Shown here: in pieces, positions 62,526 to 64,000 of the stretch
Numbering within the stretch: the first letter of the stretch is position 1
Layout of the letters: every line of letters begins with the position of its first letter
Source: Flavobacteriaceae bacterium LYZ1037
Lineage (GTDB): Bacteria; Bacteroidota; Bacteroidia; Flavobacteriales; Flavobacteriaceae
DNA length: 64,000 nt
Direction: 5' to 3'
Assembly (NCBI GenBank): GCA_003144015.1
Contig: QFWS01000004.1
Location: 124,001-188,000 of the forward strand
The notes under the pieces: model-generated
The model's input: only the letters and a program-made list of their open reading frames with translations
Told to the model about the DNA's origin: nothing
Databases searched by the model: none
Program-made: the position numbers and the translations under genes

Positions 62526-63886
62526 TGGCAAAAGCAACGTCACAAGATTTAGGCAAACAACCTATAGGTAAACTTCTTATAAAACAAGCAGTTCCAGCTT
62601 CTATTGGCATATTGGTCATGTCTCTAAACATTCTTGTGGACACAATTTTTGTGGGTAATTGGATTGGGTCTACTGCCATTGCTGCTATTAATGTGGTCTT
62701 ACCAGTTTCTTTTTTTATTGCTGCCTTAGGAATGTCTATTGGTATTGGAGGTTCCTCCATTATTTCCAGAGCTCTTGGTGGAGACCACACAGAAAAAGCC
62801 TTAAAAACATTTGGTAACCAAATAACTTTAACGCTTTTGTTTACAGTTACTTTAGTGGTTTTTGGATTGTATTATGTCGATGATATTATTCCTGCTTTTG
62901 GAGGAAAAGGAGCCATTTTCGAACCTGCAAAAATTTATTATACTATTGTGCTTTATGGTGTGCCATTTCTAGCCTTATGCATGATGGGGAACACAGTTAT
63001 AAGAGCAGAAGGCAAACCCAAATTTGCCATGTACGCTATGATGATTCCTTCGGTAGGAAACCTTATTTTAGATTATATTTTTATAAATCTTTTAGATTTT
63101 GGCATGGAAGGAGCAGCTTGGGCAACTACCATATCTTATTTGTTGTGTTTTGGATTTATTTTCTGGTATTTTCTTTCTAAGAATTCAGAATTAAAATTGA
63201 AATTCCCACATTTTGGACTTCAAAAAGCTATTGTTTCGGAAATTGGATCCCTGGGTTTTGTTACATTGGCCAGGCAAGCCGTTGTGAGTATTACCTATCT
63301 TTTTATGAATAATATTCTCTACGATTTAGGTGGAGAATCTTCAGTAACGGCTTACGCTATTGTTGGCAGAATGCTCATGTTTGCTTTATTTCCTGTGTTT
63401 GGAATTACGCAAGGATTTTTACCAATAGCAGGATTCAATTATGGTGCAGGAAAATTTGCAAGAGTTAGAGAATCGATTAACACAGCTATAAAATATGCGG
63501 TGTTTTTAGCAACCATTATTTTTATATTACTCATGATTTTCCCTGAAGCTATAACAAGGTTATTTACTAACAATGCTGAGGTTATTAAAGAAACTCCAAG
63601 TGCAATGCGTTGGGTTTTTGCAGCGACACCTATTATAGCCATTCAGCTTATTGGTGCTGCTTATTTTCAAGCTATCGGGAAAGCCATTCCAGCACTTTTA
63701 TTAACTTTAACAAGGCAAGGCTTCTTTTTTATACCTCTAATTCTCATTTTGCCTATATTTTATGGCGAATTAGGTGTTTGGATGTCCTTCCCAATTTCAG
63801 ATATATTAGCCACTATTGTCACAGCTTTTTATTTAAATAAAGAAATAAAAGCAACATTAGTCATTCAACTAGAAGAAAAAGAATAA
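62525..63886 (+). CDS. MATE-family efflux transporter
   Basis: 453 residues with 12 predicted membrane helices in two halves of the MATE fold ('PIGKLLIKQAVPASIGILVM', 'GGSSIISRALGGDHTEKALK', 'TRLFTNNAEVIKETPSAMRW'). It exports a cationic compound in exchange for protons or sodium. The one-base overlap with hemH and the following hemJ make it part of the heme arm; porphyrin or precursor export is a possible role, unproven. Confidence 0.93.
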   Translation: MAKATSQDLGKQPIGKLLIKQAVPASIGILVMSLNILVDTIFVGNWIGSTAIAAINVVLPVSFFIAALGMSIGIGGSSIISRALGGDHTEKALKTFGNQITLTLLFTVTLVVFGLYYVDDIIPAFGGKGAIFEPAKIYYTIVLYGVPFLALCMMGNTVIRAEGKPKFAMYAMMIPSVGNLILDYIFINLLDFGMEGAAWATTISYLLCFGFIFWYFLSKNSELKLKFPHFGLQKAIVSEIGSLGFVTLARQAVVSITYLFMNNILYDLGGESSVTAYAIVGRMLMFALFPVFGITQGFLPIAGFNYGAGKFARVRESINTAIKYAVFLATIIFILLMIFPEAITRLFTNNAEVIKETPSAMRWVFAATPIIAIQLIGAAYFQAIGKAIPALLLTLTRQGFFFIPLILILPIFYGELGVWMSFPISDILATIVTAFYLNKEIKATLVIQLEEKE

Positions 63887-63899
63887 GTACCTTTAGACT

Positions 63900-64000
63900 G
63901 TGGAATATTACAATTACATAAAATCACTTCACCTTATTTTTGTGATTACTTGGTTTGCAGGTTTGTTTTACATTCCTAGACTTTTTGTGTATCAAATAGA
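63900..64000 (+). CDS. hemJ: Protoporphyrinogen IX oxidase HemJ, N-terminus only
   Basis: A GTG at 63900 opens a frame that runs past the window end; 33 codons are visible. The segment 'KSLHLIFVITWFAGLFYIPR' followed by 'LFVYQ' matches the start of HemJ (UPF0093), with the conserved His and the W-x-A-G-L-F-Y-x-P-R-x-F-V-Y pattern. HemJ oxidises protoporphyrinogen IX to protoporphyrin IX in the inner membrane. It lies 13 bases after the MATE gene. Only the first part is visible, but the motif is distinctive. Confidence 0.8.
   Translation, partial: MEYYNYIKSLHLIFVITWFAGLFYIPRLFVYQI

Noticed and set aside
1-64000. tRNA, rRNA, insertion sequences, prophage or riboswitches
   Set aside because: Reading both strands I found no T-arm-like GTTCRANYC context with a cloverleaf, no transposase or integrase gene, and no known riboswitch core; dedicated covariance searches could still find something small.

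Overview
This is an AT-rich, gene-dense chromosomal window with no tRNA, rRNA, insertion sequence, prophage or CRISPR array that I can recognise. The organism is very probably a marine-type Flavobacteriaceae (Bacteroidota). The reasons are a Bacteroidota promoter (TTTG-N19-TAnnTTTG) in front of atpB, an ATP synthase operon that lacks the beta and epsilon genes, gliding and type IX secretion genes (a PorW/SprE tail, gldH), secreted proteins with type IX C-terminal sorting domains, a fused HemCD, and a conserved flippase-dut-nucleotidyltransferase-TPR-DUF4292-EnvC block. The genus cannot be fixed from the sequence alone.

Layout. 1-6.6 kb: end of porW/sprE, a bactofilin, two small membrane proteins and atpB-E-F-H-A-G. 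6.8-9.3 kb: a hydrolase / ECF sigma / membrane protein operon and a lipoprotein. 9.4-17.4 kb: envelope block (flippase, two tandem DUF6090-like proteins, dut, sugar nucleotidyltransferase, TPR protein, DUF4292 lipoprotein, EnvC-like factor). 17.5-19.1 kb: a gene that has lost its 5' end and looks like a polymorphic toxin, followed by a small lipoprotein. 19.2-29.2 kb: thioesterase, HU-SPOR protein, dprA, a SPOR-tailed secreted protein, trpS, an acyltransferase, an ECF sigma factor with a predicted envelope-spanning barrel partner, a lipoprotein and recA. 29.6-37.4 kb: trhO, a radical SAM protein, a secreted M23 peptidase, ricT, gldH and a class A PBP. 37.8-47.8 kb: a C10 cysteine peptidase with a small lipoprotein partner, a 3-oxoacid CoA-transferase pair, a fused oligopeptide ABC ATPase and a 1384-residue secreted M4 metallopeptidase. 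47.9-64 kb: a heme island.

How the genes work together. The heme island runs on the minus strand from hemA through hemCD, hemE, a GNAT gene, hemF, a DUF4421-like gene and hemB, with little or no spacing, and may continue into CNNM, ogt, penicillin acylase, a small membrane protein and a PolB-like exonuclease, up to a strong terminator at 47.8 kb. On the plus strand a PchR-like AraC regulator, hemH, a MATE transporter and the start of hemJ diverge from it. A perfect 16-bp palindrome resembling a Fur box lies between the two arms. Many other genes build or modify the envelope (bactofilin, EnvC, PBP1A, flippase, SPOR proteins) or belong to the gliding/type IX export machinery and its cargo.

Points most worth a second look: the decapitated toxin-like gene with its candidate immunity lipoprotein; the sigma factor paired with an inner-membrane-anchored beta-barrel; shared TTACGG...CCGTAA inverted repeats upstream of both secreted peptidase genes; the C10 peptidase/lipoprotein cassette; a dispersed family of about 30-bp intergenic repeats; and the Fur-like palindrome in the heme island. 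Family names are recalled from sequence appearance, not from database searches.
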